A stretch of 64,000 nucleotides of DNA from Mangrovimonas cancribranchiae (GCF_037126245.1 NZ_CP136925.1:372001-436000), one strand, 5' to 3'. Shown: positions 36,474 to 44,253, numbered from the stretch's first letter. Program-made: numbers and translations. The notes: a model not told the origin generated them from the letters alone.

Positions 36474-36533
36474 TCTAATTTGTTTTACCCTCGTTGAGAA
36501 GCGTTTTACGGATGTTTCTAAAGAATTTTATCA
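36474..36533 (-). pseudogene. 19-codon remnant of a sixth DUF6090-like gene
   Basis: Reading leftward from an ATG at 36533 gives MIKFFRNIRKTLLNEGKTN and then TAG. The first 18 residues match the N-termini of the five neighbouring paralogues (MIKFFRNIRKKLLNEGKTS-type). After the stop the sequence no longer resembles them. The ATG lies 8 bases past the stop of the last intact paralogue, close to the position where the interlocked starts sit in the rest of the array. It looks like a truncated copy left by deletion or recombination. It could still be translated as a tiny peptide. Confidence 0.8.
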
Positions 36534-36540
36534 TAACTGT

Positions 36541-37296
36541 TTATTCACTTGATATGTGCTTTTTAATTTGAAAAATTAAATTTATTGCTGTTTCCTTTCT
36601 AGTTTTCATTGTATTCAACATTATTTGCTTTCGGTCTAGAGCATGTCTAATTCTTTGTCTGCCTTCGGTGGAAGTAATAACTCGTAACAACTCTTGCTTT
36701 CTCTCGGGTTCAGATTGCTTATAACTCGGGTTGTTTTTAACCTTAAAAAATTGTGGAATTTCTATTTCTAGAGTGTTAAGCCAAAAGTCCTCATCTTTAT
36801 TAGTCCATTGTTCTTCCCATGAAAACTGTTTTTCTGCAAACTCAGCTCTGGTAATGTAATATTCGCTAATAGCTTGATCTAACTCAGATGAACCCAGTAA
36901 AGAGGAGAGACTTGCGTTATTAATTTTATCAAAAGCCTGAGTGGTTAAAAGTAATCCCCATTGATTTAAAGGAAGCATATAATACAAGGAGTCTGATGTT
37001 GTATTTACAAAAAGAGAATCATTTAGAAGTTTTACGCAATTATTGCTCTGAAACTCATAATTTGCAATACTTCGGTTTAGCATTAGTGTATCGGTAGCCA
37101 AATCTTCTACCATGTTTTTTAATAACTTACGTGCTCTATTATTTTCTATTCGGTTTTGGTTCCAATTATTAATTTGTAACGCAATTAATATCCCAATTAC
37201 TACCAGAATAATTTCTCCAATGGCATACTTTAGGTAGTTATTAGTTTTGCCTTCACTAAGAAGTTTTTTGCGTATGTTTCTAAAGAATTTAATCAT
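36541..37296 (-). CDS. DUF6090-like single-pass membrane protein, paralogue 5 of the array
   Basis: This 251-residue protein has the array's shared N-terminus: basic residues 1-20, a membrane helix starting YAIGEIILVVIG (from residue 24) and ending LQINNWN (residue 46). The rest is a helical, polar, probably periplasmic domain. The mid-domain motif common to the array is weakly kept (NASLSSLLGS, residues 127-136). The start at 37296 is chosen over ATG 37302 because it reproduces the 8-base ATGATTAA overlap seen at other junctions. The C-terminus (KKHISSE) differs from the END/TND endings of upstream copies, since no intact gene overlaps it. Function unknown. Confidence 0.85.
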   Translation of the reverse strand: MIKFFRNIRKKLLSEGKTNNYLKYAIGEIILVVIGILIALQINNWNQNRIENNRARKLLKNMVEDLATDTLMLNRSIANYEFQSNNCVKLLNDSLFVNTTSDSLYYMLPLNQWGLLLTTQAFDKINNASLSSLLGSSELDQAISEYYITRAEFAEKQFSWEEQWTNKDEDFWLNTLEIEIPQFFKVKNNPSYKQSEPERKQELLRVITSTEGRQRIRHALDRKQIMLNTMKTRKETAINLIFQIKKHISSE

Positions 37297-38041
37297 TTTC
37301 ATCTAGAGTTTGAAGGGTTTCTATAAGCGCTTCCGTTTTTTTGGAAACCAGCTCATAAATCATGATTCTTGAGTTAGTAAAGTCTAACTTTGAATTTAGT
37401 AAATTGTCAAAAACCGTGATAAACTCAACATCATCCATAGCATCCCAAGTTTTAGATTTGAATTTATCATTTATTCCAAAAAAATTATACTTTTCGGGTT
37501 TTGTGGCCAAAAGATTTTGCACTTGGACTGCATGTAGATAATCCGCAAGGTATAGCTCTATAAGATCATTATATTCTTCTTGAATCGCTGTGAGTTCGAG
37601 CATTAAATCTTGTACATGTTTAGGATATAATTGTATTTCCCCCGAAGTTTGTAAAGACCGCATTGTCTTGTCATTGTAGTTTTTTTTGTTGTCTATGACC
37701 ATATCAAATTCATATCGGGCAATCTGTTTCATGGTGTCTATGGTAGCGCTTTCTGATTTTAATCTTTCATGAAAACCTTTTAAGACCTCCATTTGTTTCT
37801 TAAGAAATTCTGTATTCTTTCTAAAATCTGTAGTGTCTTGTTTTAGTTCTTTTAAAAGGGACTTGGTATAAATCTCTCTTTTATTTAGACCTTTTCTGTG
37901 TTCATTCCAATTATTAATCTGTAATGCAATTAAAATACCAATAACCACAAGAATTATTTCGCCAATGGCGTATTTGAAATACTTGCTAGTTTTGCCTTCG
38001 TTGATCAAGTTTTTACGGATGTTTCTAAAGAATTTTATCAT
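37289..38041 (-). CDS. DUF6090-like single-pass membrane protein, paralogue 4 of the array
   Basis: This 250-residue paralogue begins MIKFFRNIRKNLINEGKTS and carries the conserved helix and the invariant block ending LQINNWN. The extracytoplasmic part is predicted helical and acidic; the shared motif appears as LQTSGEIQLYPKH (residues 130-142). Its start codon overlaps the previous gene's stop by 4 bases (ATGA). Its own end (LDEND, stop) overlaps the next start by 8 bases. The C-terminal domains of the copies are far more divergent than the N-termini. Function unknown. Confidence 0.86.
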   Translation of the reverse strand: MIKFFRNIRKNLINEGKTSKYFKYAIGEIILVVIGILIALQINNWNEHRKGLNKREIYTKSLLKELKQDTTDFRKNTEFLKKQMEVLKGFHERLKSESATIDTMKQIARYEFDMVIDNKKNYNDKTMRSLQTSGEIQLYPKHVQDLMLELTAIQEEYNDLIELYLADYLHAVQVQNLLATKPEKYNFFGINDKFKSKTWDAMDDVEFITVFDNLLNSKLDFTNSRIMIYELVSKKTEALIETLQTLDEND

Positions 38042-38817
38042 GAACGAGTTTCTGTAGTTAAAAGAACTGATGGGTAGGTTTTTCCTATATGTTTTATTAG
38101 GGAGTTTATTAATTCAATATTCTGCTCTAAAGTCCAGATGTAGGAAGTATAGCTAGCAAAAAAATCAGCATAGAGATTTTCGAATGCCATAGATTTAACA
38201 ATAGGTCTAACATCAACATAATTATCACTTTTGGTAATTTTGTTTGGGTACATTTCATGCATTAAATTTTTTATGCTAACGTTTTTGCTTAAAAATGGAA
38301 CCAATTTATTTCTAAATACATCAACTGCTGATAAATTCATTGCAGTAATATCATCAATAGAGTTATTGTAGTCCTGGAGTTCATTTAAAAGCGTTTTAGA
38401 GTGACTGAACCTAAAACTTTCTATACCTAATATCCTTTTCAATTTCTGGTTAATTGGTGTAAAGCTGGTGATTTTTGATGATTTAAAAATATGCTCGTTT
38501 AGCTCTTTGTTGGTTAATGACTTTAGGGAATCATTACTTATATTAAGTAGAAAAAGTACTTCTTGGTTTATTTTTTCAATAACCTGTTGGTGTTTTGTGG
38601 TTACTTTTAAGTTTTGCTGTAATTCATTATGTAGTTCTTTCACAATTACCAATTCTTTTTGAAGCTCTTTTCTGTGTTCATTCCAATTATTGATTTGAAG
38701 CGCTATGAGAATACCAATAACTACTAGAAAAATTTCGCCAATAGCGTATTTAAAGTAGCGTCCTGTTTTATTTTCACTCATAAGGTTATAGCGTATTTTT
38801 CTAAAGAATTTAATCAT
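38038..38817 (-). CDS. DUF6090-like single-pass membrane protein, paralogue 3 of the array
   Basis: This 259-residue paralogue starts MIKFFRKIRYNLMSENKTG and has the same membrane helix (residues 24-46; Phe30 instead of Ile/Val). A coiled helical domain follows (KELVIVKELHNELQQNLKV). The shared mid-motif is most diverged here (GIESFRFSHSKTLLNEL, residues 131-147). It ends TETRS, then a 4-base stop/start overlap with the next gene, unlike the 8-base overlaps elsewhere. No catalytic motif is visible. Confidence 0.86.
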   Translation of the reverse strand: MIKFFRKIRYNLMSENKTGRYFKYAIGEIFLVVIGILIALQINNWNEHRKELQKELVIVKELHNELQQNLKVTTKHQQVIEKINQEVLFLLNISNDSLKSLTNKELNEHIFKSSKITSFTPINQKLKRILGIESFRFSHSKTLLNELQDYNNSIDDITAMNLSAVDVFRNKLVPFLSKNVSIKNLMHEMYPNKITKSDNYVDVRPIVKSMAFENLYADFFASYTSYIWTLEQNIELINSLIKHIGKTYPSVLLTTETRS

Positions 38818-39580
38818 TTTCTATATTGGCTTCTATTAAACTTAAAGTATCTTTCAAAAAACGCATGATCACATTTTCATTTACGGTAACGTAGGATTGA
38901 TTTATATAATAATCAAACAACATGCTATCAACTTCTAGGCTTGACAGGAAAGCTACGTAATTTTCTTTTGGGATTTCTATAGGTTGAATTATAATATCAC
39001 GTTTGTAATCAGATCTGTTCATTGAAACGTCTACATTTCGCAGAGGAATGAACTTGTACAATATTCTAGGTACATTGTTTACCCAATATTCTCTTCTGAT
39101 AATAATGTCTTCTTTGTAATCGTCAAGCTCACCTGTCCACTGGTTTAGCGCATATTTTAATTTAGAATCTCTTATGAGTTCCAGATTACCAGAAGATGTA
39201 ATGTCGTTCATAACACCTAATCGCGCATCAAAAGTGGCGTAATTGTACATTTGCCCTAATAAGCTATCAATGGTTTTGGTTTTAAATGCGTTTGTATGGT
39301 CAAAATTCATTAACGTAACAATGGCATTTAAACTCCCTTTATTTAAAGCATGGTCAAATTCGAGTTCTGTTATATTTTGTTTGAATTCTTCTCTTAAACT
39401 CAAAAGGATTTGCTGTTCCTTTTCTATATCTTTTTGCTTTTCATTCCAATTGTTAATCTGTAATGCAATGAGAATACCAATAACAACAAGCACAATTTCG
39501 CCAATAGCATATTTAAAATACCTACTAGTTTTGCCTTCGTTAAGAAGTTTTTTTCTGATATTTCTAAAGAATTTAATCAT
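38810..39580 (-). CDS. DUF6090-like single-pass membrane protein, paralogue 2 of the array
   Basis: This 256-residue paralogue starts MIKFFRNIRKKLLNEGKTS; the helix runs from YAIGEIV to LQINNWN. It shows the shared motif in its clearest form: SGNLELIRDSKLKYAL (residues 130-145). It ends IEND with the 8-base ATGATTAA overlap, so the Asn-Asp-stop codons of this gene are also part of the next gene's Met-Ile-Lys start. Topology is probably N-in with a periplasmic C-terminal domain of about 210 residues. Function unknown. Confidence 0.86.
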   Translation of the reverse strand: MIKFFRNIRKKLLNEGKTSRYFKYAIGEIVLVVIGILIALQINNWNEKQKDIEKEQQILLSLREEFKQNITELEFDHALNKGSLNAIVTLMNFDHTNAFKTKTIDSLLGQMYNYATFDARLGVMNDITSSGNLELIRDSKLKYALNQWTGELDDYKEDIIIRREYWVNNVPRILYKFIPLRNVDVSMNRSDYKRDIIIQPIEIPKENYVAFLSSLEVDSMLFDYYINQSYVTVNENVIMRFLKDTLSLIEANIEND

Positions 39581-40355
39581 TTGTATTCAATTCTTTGTCG
39601 ATTAATGCAATGGTTTTGTCTGTTAGTCTAACAAGGCCATACTTAACCCAAACTTCATCGGCTACATACATTAAATATATTTTATTTAATGTTAGGTAGG
39701 TGTTAGGATCCTTGACTAGAGCTGATAACTCCATATTGTTTGATAAAAATTCTGGATGTGTTGGAATTAATGGATGAATTAAAAATTTTTCTGGAATTTC
39801 GGGAAGCAAGTATAGTCTGGCCATTAAATTAACGATCTTGTTATCATCATCAACATTTAGCATATCAGTGCTCCTGTCGTTAATTCTTTTTCTAGAATTA
39901 GTATAGTCTTTTAATTTAGAAAGGTTCTGTTTTAGGCTATCACTTAACATTTCAAACTTACCAGAATTAATAGCTTCTTCTTGTACCGAATTCAGTAAGG
40001 ATAATGTTCTGCCATAAATCATTTCAGACAGATAATACTTTAGACTATCACTAGGAATGGCATAATCTCCCACAGAATACAGAAGTACTTTATTAAACTT
40101 ACTATTACTTTCATGTATTTCAAGTAGGTAGCTATCCAGCTCATTTTTATTGTTAACCAATTCATTTTTTAGAGCCAACATAAGTTTTTGCTTACTGTTT
40201 TCCAGTTTTCTGTTTTCATTCCAATTATTGATTTGTAGTGCAATCAGGATTCCAATGACAACCAGAATGATTTCGCCAATGGCGTATAATAAATATTTAG
40301 AAAATCGATTCTCTTTAAGAAGCTGTTGTCTTAAACGGCGAAAAAAAGTTAGCAT
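39573..40355 (-). CDS. DUF6090-like single-pass membrane protein, paralogue 1 (first gene of the array)
   Basis: This 260-residue protein is promoter-proximal and has the most different N-terminus (MLTFFRRLRQQLLKENRFS), yet the block LVVIGILIALQINNWN (31-46) is identical in all five. The shared motif is SGKFEMLSDSLKQNL (residues 131-145). It ends LNTND with an 8-base overlap into the next start. A perfect 7-bp inverted repeat ends two bases upstream of its start codon, which may control translation or transcription of the whole array. Function unknown. Confidence 0.86.
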   Translation of the reverse strand: MLTFFRRLRQQLLKENRFSKYLLYAIGEIILVVIGILIALQINNWNENRKLENSKQKLMLALKNELVNNKNELDSYLLEIHESNSKFNKVLLYSVGDYAIPSDSLKYYLSEMIYGRTLSLLNSVQEEAINSGKFEMLSDSLKQNLSKLKDYTNSRKRINDRSTDMLNVDDDNKIVNLMARLYLLPEIPEKFLIHPLIPTHPEFLSNNMELSALVKDPNTYLTLNKIYLMYVADEVWVKYGLVRLTDKTIALIDKELNTND

Positions 40356-40356
40356 A

Positions 40357-40377
40357 TACTCAACAGTTTTTTGAGTA
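40357..40377 (-). promoter_or_regulatory. Inverted repeat abutting the start of the membrane-protein array
   Basis: TACTCAA (40357-40363) and TTGAGTA (40371-40377) are perfect inverted arms with a 7-base spacer. On the array's message the hairpin would end two bases before the ATG. It could be a translational hairpin or a protein-binding site. Confidence 0.55.
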
Positions 40378-40495
40378 GATGGAGTTGTTGGTTGGTTTGG
40401 TTGGCGTTAACTATTTGAAAACTAAAATAGTTAACTAGCTTCAAATAAGTTATCCTAAAAGTAATAAAAAAATTAAGTAGGCCTAAAATATGTTG

Positions 40496-40503
40496 TAGTT
40501 TTG
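40496..40503 (+). promoter_or_regulatory. Promoter -7 box giving a nearly leaderless message
   Basis: TAGTTTTG matches TAnnTTTG and ends four bases before the ATG at 40508. If used, the message would begin at or next to the start codon. No -33 TTTG is visible. Confidence 0.45.
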
Positions 40504-40507
40504 TAGT

Positions 40508-40885
40508 ATGAGTAAACCATTAACAGAGCAAGAACTGCATAACTTAGCTATGAATCATGTTGGCAAAGACCTTGAATCTAGAGGTTTTGAATTTATTGCC
40601 GTAAATAGCCAGCTTAAAAAGCATCCACAGTTTGTGTGTATCGATAAAAAAAGTCAGTATTATTTTGTTATAGTTAAAGCAGTTATGTTGCCCAATAATC
40701 CTAATAATTACGATGTTGTTTGGATGGAAACCTTTAAAAAACATGCACGCGATAAAGACGCCAAAGTATTGTATGCTGGCGTAGGTTTAGGAAATCCTAA
40801 CGGCCAAGAATTGCCTGTATACTTAAACGAAGAATATTTAATTGAATACAATGGTATTCAAGTTATAGATATGAATTTAAACTAA
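40508..40885 (+). CDS. Small conserved protein linked to nqr/apbE
   Basis: This 125-residue cytoplasmic protein has no signal or membrane helix. It opens PLTEQELHNLAMNHVGKDLE and has a central strand pair (KKSQYYFVIVKAVML) and VLYAGVGLGNP. I recall homologues sitting between nqrF and apbE in flavobacteria and sometimes named after NqrF, though it shares no NqrF domain. Its stop overlaps the apbE ATG by one base (TAATG), so the two are co-translated. A role in Nqr maturation is inference only; the fold could also be restriction-endonuclease-like. Confidence 0.75.
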   Translation: MSKPLTEQELHNLAMNHVGKDLESRGFEFIAVNSQLKKHPQFVCIDKKSQYYFVIVKAVMLPNNPNNYDVVWMETFKKHARDKDAKVLYAGVGLGNPNGQELPVYLNEEYLIEYNGIQVIDMNLN

Positions 40886-41859
40886 TGAGATATTTAGCTT
40901 TTATACTCACTTTACTACTTGTTGTTTCTTGTAAACAACAGCCAAAAAACATTAAAATTTCAGGTGCTGTTTTTGGAACCTCTTACTCGGTTATTTATAA
41001 TAACGATACCAATTATAAACCACAATTTGATAGCTTATTTGCAGTAGTTAATCAGTCCATGTCTACCTATATTTCAGACTCTAACATATCAAAAGTAAAC
41101 CGCAATGAGTCTGTTGCATTAGATCCTCATTTTATTAAGGTTTTTAAGCGTTCAAAGGAGATTTATCGTGTTACCGAAGGCGCTTTCGATCCAACCATTG
41201 GTGCTGTAGTAAATGCCTGGGATTTTGGCCCAAAAGGAACCATTAAACAGTTAGATAGTCTAAAAATTGATAGCCTAATGCAGTCGGTAGGCTATAATAA
41301 AATGGGATTAGTTAATGGGAAAATTCAAAAACGTAAAGGAGCCTTTATCGATTTTAATGCCATAGCTAAAGGCTACGGTGTTGATGTTATAAGTGCATTT
41401 TTAGAAGATAATGGTATACAAAATTACTTGGTTGAAATAGGCGGTGAAATACGTTGTAAAGGCATTAATATGGAAAAAGAATCGCCTTGGAAAGTAGGAG
41501 TAGAAATGCCTCATTTTGATGGCACACAATCCATTTTAAAAGCGATTACCCTACATGACGAAGCTATGGCGACTTCTGGAACATATAGAAAGTTTAAAAC
41601 AGATGAAAATGGCAATCGTTACTCTCATATTATCGATACTAAAACAGGCTATCCTAGTAAAACCAATTTGTTGAGTATTTCGGTTATTGCAGACGATTGC
41701 ATGACTGCCGATGCTTATGCGACAGCCTTTAAAACAATGGGGATTGAAAAGGTGAAAAATTTCTTGGTTTCACATGAAGAGTTGAAAGTATTCTTGATTT
41801 TTGAAAATGATAAAGGCGAATTTGAAACCTTAAATATTAATGGGTTTCCAGAAGATTAA
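40885..41859 (+). CDS. apbE: FAD:protein FMN transferase (ApbE), lipoprotein
   Basis: This 324-residue enzyme attaches FMN through a phosphoester to Thr residues, notably in NqrB and NqrC. It has a lipoprotein signal (LLLVVSC, Cys16), placing it on the periplasmic face. Family motifs follow: STYISDSNISKVN, FDPTIGAVVNAWDFGP, DFNAIAKGYGVD, YLVEIGGEIRCKG, HIIDTKTGYP and the Mg-binding TADAYATAFKTMG. It is coupled to the upstream 125-residue gene. The nqr operon it serves ends 4.5 kb upstream across the membrane-protein array. Its stop abuts the convergent methyltransferase stop. Confidence 0.96.
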   Translation: MRYLAFILTLLLVVSCKQQPKNIKISGAVFGTSYSVIYNNDTNYKPQFDSLFAVVNQSMSTYISDSNISKVNRNESVALDPHFIKVFKRSKEIYRVTEGAFDPTIGAVVNAWDFGPKGTIKQLDSLKIDSLMQSVGYNKMGLVNGKIQKRKGAFIDFNAIAKGYGVDVISAFLEDNGIQNYLVEIGGEIRCKGINMEKESPWKVGVEMPHFDGTQSILKAITLHDEAMATSGTYRKFKTDENGNRYSHIIDTKTGYPSKTNLLSISVIADDCMTADAYATAFKTMGIEKVKNFLVSHEELKVFLIFENDKGEFETLNINGFPED

Positions 41860-42630
41860 TTAGTGTTCTTTCTTGACCACAGGTATTATTTCACCTTCAG
41901 CCAAACGGTATTTATCAATTTCTGAAGGCATAATGGTTGCTGTATAATCCACTTCTTCAACCGTAAAGCCAATACTTCTTAATTTATCAAAGTAATCACG
42001 CCCATAAATTCTAACATGATCGTATTGCCCGAAAATTTTATCGCGTTCTTTTTTATCGGTTATGCTGTTATCTTCAAAAGTAACTTCTCTATTTAAATCC
42101 TGCGGAATTTGAAAGACACCCCAACCATTAGGTTTCATAACGCGATACAATTCTTTCATGGCTTTTGTGTCGTCAGGAATATGCTCTAAAACGTGATTGC
42201 ATAAAATAACATCGTAGCTATTGTCTTCAAAAGGTAAATTGCAAATATCGGCTTTTACATCGGCCAAAGGTGAGTTTAAATCGGTAGTGGTATATTCTAG
42301 GTTTTTAAGTTTTCTAAAACGTTTGTAAAAGGCTTGTTCTGGAGCAAAATGCAAGACCTTAAGTTTTTCATTAAAGAAATTGGTCTCGTTTTTTAAATAC
42401 AACCAAAGTAGTCGGTGACGTTCTAGAGATAATGTAGAGGGTGACAATACGTTTGGGCGTTGCTTACCATAGCCATAAGGCAAAAAACTTTTAAAGTTTT
42501 TGTTGTCGATAGGATCGGTGTAATTATTACCTTTTAAAACTAAAGCGACAATGGGGCGCACAACATAACTAAGCCTAATTAAAATAGGTCTAGGAATACT
42601 GTTTAGTAGTATTTTAAAGAGTTTTTTCAA
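41860..42630 (-). CDS. Class I SAM-dependent methyltransferase
   Basis: This 256-residue protein has a Methyltransf_11-type fold. Its SAM motif I is degenerate (LHFAPEQAFYKRF), followed by DLNSPLADVKADICNLPFED and the conserved VILCNHVLEHIPDD, then LYRVMKPNGWGVFQIP. The substrate is unknown. An N-terminal hydrophobic stretch (IRLSYVVRPIVALVL) may be a membrane-associating helix. Its start overlaps the DUF3050 gene by 4 bases, so they are co-translated. Confidence 0.88.
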   Translation of the reverse strand: MKKLFKILLNSIPRPILIRLSYVVRPIVALVLKGNNYTDPIDNKNFKSFLPYGYGKQRPNVLSPSTLSLERHRLLWLYLKNETNFFNEKLKVLHFAPEQAFYKRFRKLKNLEYTTTDLNSPLADVKADICNLPFEDNSYDVILCNHVLEHIPDDTKAMKELYRVMKPNGWGVFQIPQDLNREVTFEDNSITDKKERDKIFGQYDHVRIYGRDYFDKLRSIGFTVEEVDYTATIMPSEIDKYRLAEGEIIPVVKKEH

Positions 42631-43415
42631 TACGTTTTTTCAGCTTCAATCTTTGTAATCAAATTGTAAATACCATCCCAAAGTTTAATACGCTGGTTTA
42701 ATGCGGCTTTTGCTGTTTCTAAAACATCTAACCATTTTTGGTTATCGGTACCACATAATTCTTCAATCATTTTTAATGATAGAGGACCGTGTTCGTCACC
42801 ATCTAATTCAATATGGCGGTTAAGGTAATAGGTTAATTTGCTGTAGGAGTTGTTTGTTGTTTTAGACTGATTAATAATTTGAAAAAACATATCAGGAATT
42901 ACGTCTTCACGACCAAAAGTAAATGCCGAGGCTATTTTATGAGTCTGTTGTGTATTAATAACCTGAAACGTAAAGGCAATAAAATTTGCGGTGTTCTTTT
43001 CTAAATTAACAAACTCTAAAGTTTTGTTTACTGAGTGTCCTTCTGAAAGAATCTTGGTAAATAATGCGATGTTTTTAGTATTTGCACCTATTTGCTGCAT
43101 AGCTTCTAAATACATTTCGTAATGACTTTTAGGTTCTCCTAATTCATTAATATCGCTTTCTTCACCTAAAACAATTTCATTAATAAACCGTGCTGTTGCT
43201 GGGTTTTTTACAGGAAGCCAAGGAAGTGTAGTGCATGTTAACTTGTTTTGTAACGCTTTTAAAAGCGACATAAAATCCCAAACAGCAAAAACATGCTGTT
43301 CCATAAAACTTTTAATATCGTTTAACGATGTTAATGCACTGTAAAGTTTATGGTTATTTAGTTGTTCTCTTAAGGGGGCAAGCTCCTTTTCTATAACCTG
43401 AATGTTGTAATTCAT
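42627..43415 (-). CDS. DUF3050 domain protein
   Basis: This 262-residue, mostly helical protein matches the family I recall as DUF3050. Conserved-looking segments are HVFAVWDFMSLLKALQ, FINEIVLGEESDINE, HYEMYLEAM, FGREDVIPDMFFQII and HIELDGDEHGPLS. The spread of His, Glu and Asp in helices resembles heme-oxygenase-like di-metal proteins, which would make it a metal-dependent enzyme; that is inference. It overlaps the downstream methyltransferase by 4 bases and lies 3 bases after map. Confidence 0.8.
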   Translation of the reverse strand: MNYNIQVIEKELAPLREQLNNHKLYSALTSLNDIKSFMEQHVFAVWDFMSLLKALQNKLTCTTLPWLPVKNPATARFINEIVLGEESDINELGEPKSHYEMYLEAMQQIGANTKNIALFTKILSEGHSVNKTLEFVNLEKNTANFIAFTFQVINTQQTHKIASAFTFGREDVIPDMFFQIINQSKTTNNSYSKLTYYLNRHIELDGDEHGPLSLKMIEELCGTDNQKWLDVLETAKAALNQRIKLWDGIYNLITKIEAEKTY

Positions 43416-43418
43416 GCT

Positions 43419-44237
43419 TTAAAGCGTTAAGGCTTTTTGTCTAAACTCATCTTCTTCGTTGCTTTCAATACCTAATGCTTCGTATACATAGGCAAACGTT
43501 GAAAGAATTTCTGGTTTACCATCAACAATAGCAACATCGTGTTCAAAGTGCGCACTTGGCTTACCATCGCGAGTTACAATAGTCCAACCGTCCTTAAGTT
43601 GTTTTATTTTTTGAGTGCCAAGGTTTATCATAGGCTCAATGGCTACTACTTGGCCTTCCAAGAATTTTTTACCGCGACCACGTTTTCCATAGTTTGGCAT
43701 TTCTGGATCTTCATGCATTTTTCTTCCTAATCCGTGACCCACAAGCTCTCTTACAACACCATAGCCTTGGTCTTCACAATATTTTTGAATAGCATAACCT
43801 ACGTCACCAACACGGTTACCAAGCTTAAATTCTCTAATACCTATATAAAGCGATTCTTTGGTGGTTTGAAGTAACTTTTTTGTTTCTGAAGCAACCTCGC
43901 CAATTTCAAAAGTATAGGCATGATCGCCATAAAACTCATTCATTATAGCGCCACAATCAATAGAAACAATATCACCTTCTTCCAAGGGTCTATCTGTAGG
44001 AAGGCCATGAACTACAGCTTCGTTAACACTACAAAGTAGTGTTGACGGGCAATCGTACAACCCTAAAAACCCTGGAATAGCGCCTTGCGATCTAATAAAA
44101 TCTTCAGCTAATTGGTCTAATTGGTTAGTGGTTACGCCAGGTTTTACTTCTTTGGCCAACATACCTAATGTTTTAGATACAACCAAAGCACTTTGACGCA
44201 TTAATTCTATTTCTTCTCTTGTTTTTACTATAATCAT
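43419..44237 (-). CDS. map: Methionine aminopeptidase type I
   Basis: This 272-residue metalloenzyme removes the N-terminal Met from new proteins. All five metal ligands can be placed: Asp in SIDCGAIMNE, Asp in FYGDHAYTF, His in VGHGLGRKMHED, Glu in VAIEPMINLG and Glu in HFEHDVAI. No N-terminal zinc finger is present, so it is the short type Ia. Two genes (DUF3050 and a methyltransferase) follow at 3- and -4-base spacing and probably share its message. A promoter box stands 16 bases upstream. Confidence 0.97.
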   Translation of the reverse strand: MIIVKTREEIELMRQSALVVSKTLGMLAKEVKPGVTTNQLDQLAEDFIRSQGAIPGFLGLYDCPSTLLCSVNEAVVHGLPTDRPLEEGDIVSIDCGAIMNEFYGDHAYTFEIGEVASETKKLLQTTKESLYIGIREFKLGNRVGDVGYAIQKYCEDQGYGVVRELVGHGLGRKMHEDPEMPNYGKRGRGKKFLEGQVVAIEPMINLGTQKIKQLKDGWTIVTRDGKPSAHFEHDVAIVDGKPEILSTFAYVYEALGIESNEEDEFRQKALTL

Positions 44238-44253
44238 ACTCTTAAAATATGTG

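Noticed and set aside
39243-39605. 120-codon plus-strand frame opposite the membrane-protein array
   Set aside because: Antisense to conserved paralogue sequence. Similar shadows appear opposite the shared hydrophobic helix in the other copies, as expected from sequence repetition.
36541-40355. The five overlapping frames as one long gene broken by frameshifts
   Set aside because: Each frame has its own start, membrane helix and full-length domain, and the overlaps are exact stop/start junctions, so this is an array and not a broken gene.
36541-40355. The membrane-protein array as a toxin-immunity or phage-defence island
   Set aside because: No toxin, nuclease, ATPase or integrase lies beside it, and base composition looks like the surroundings; the idea cannot be supported from sequence alone.
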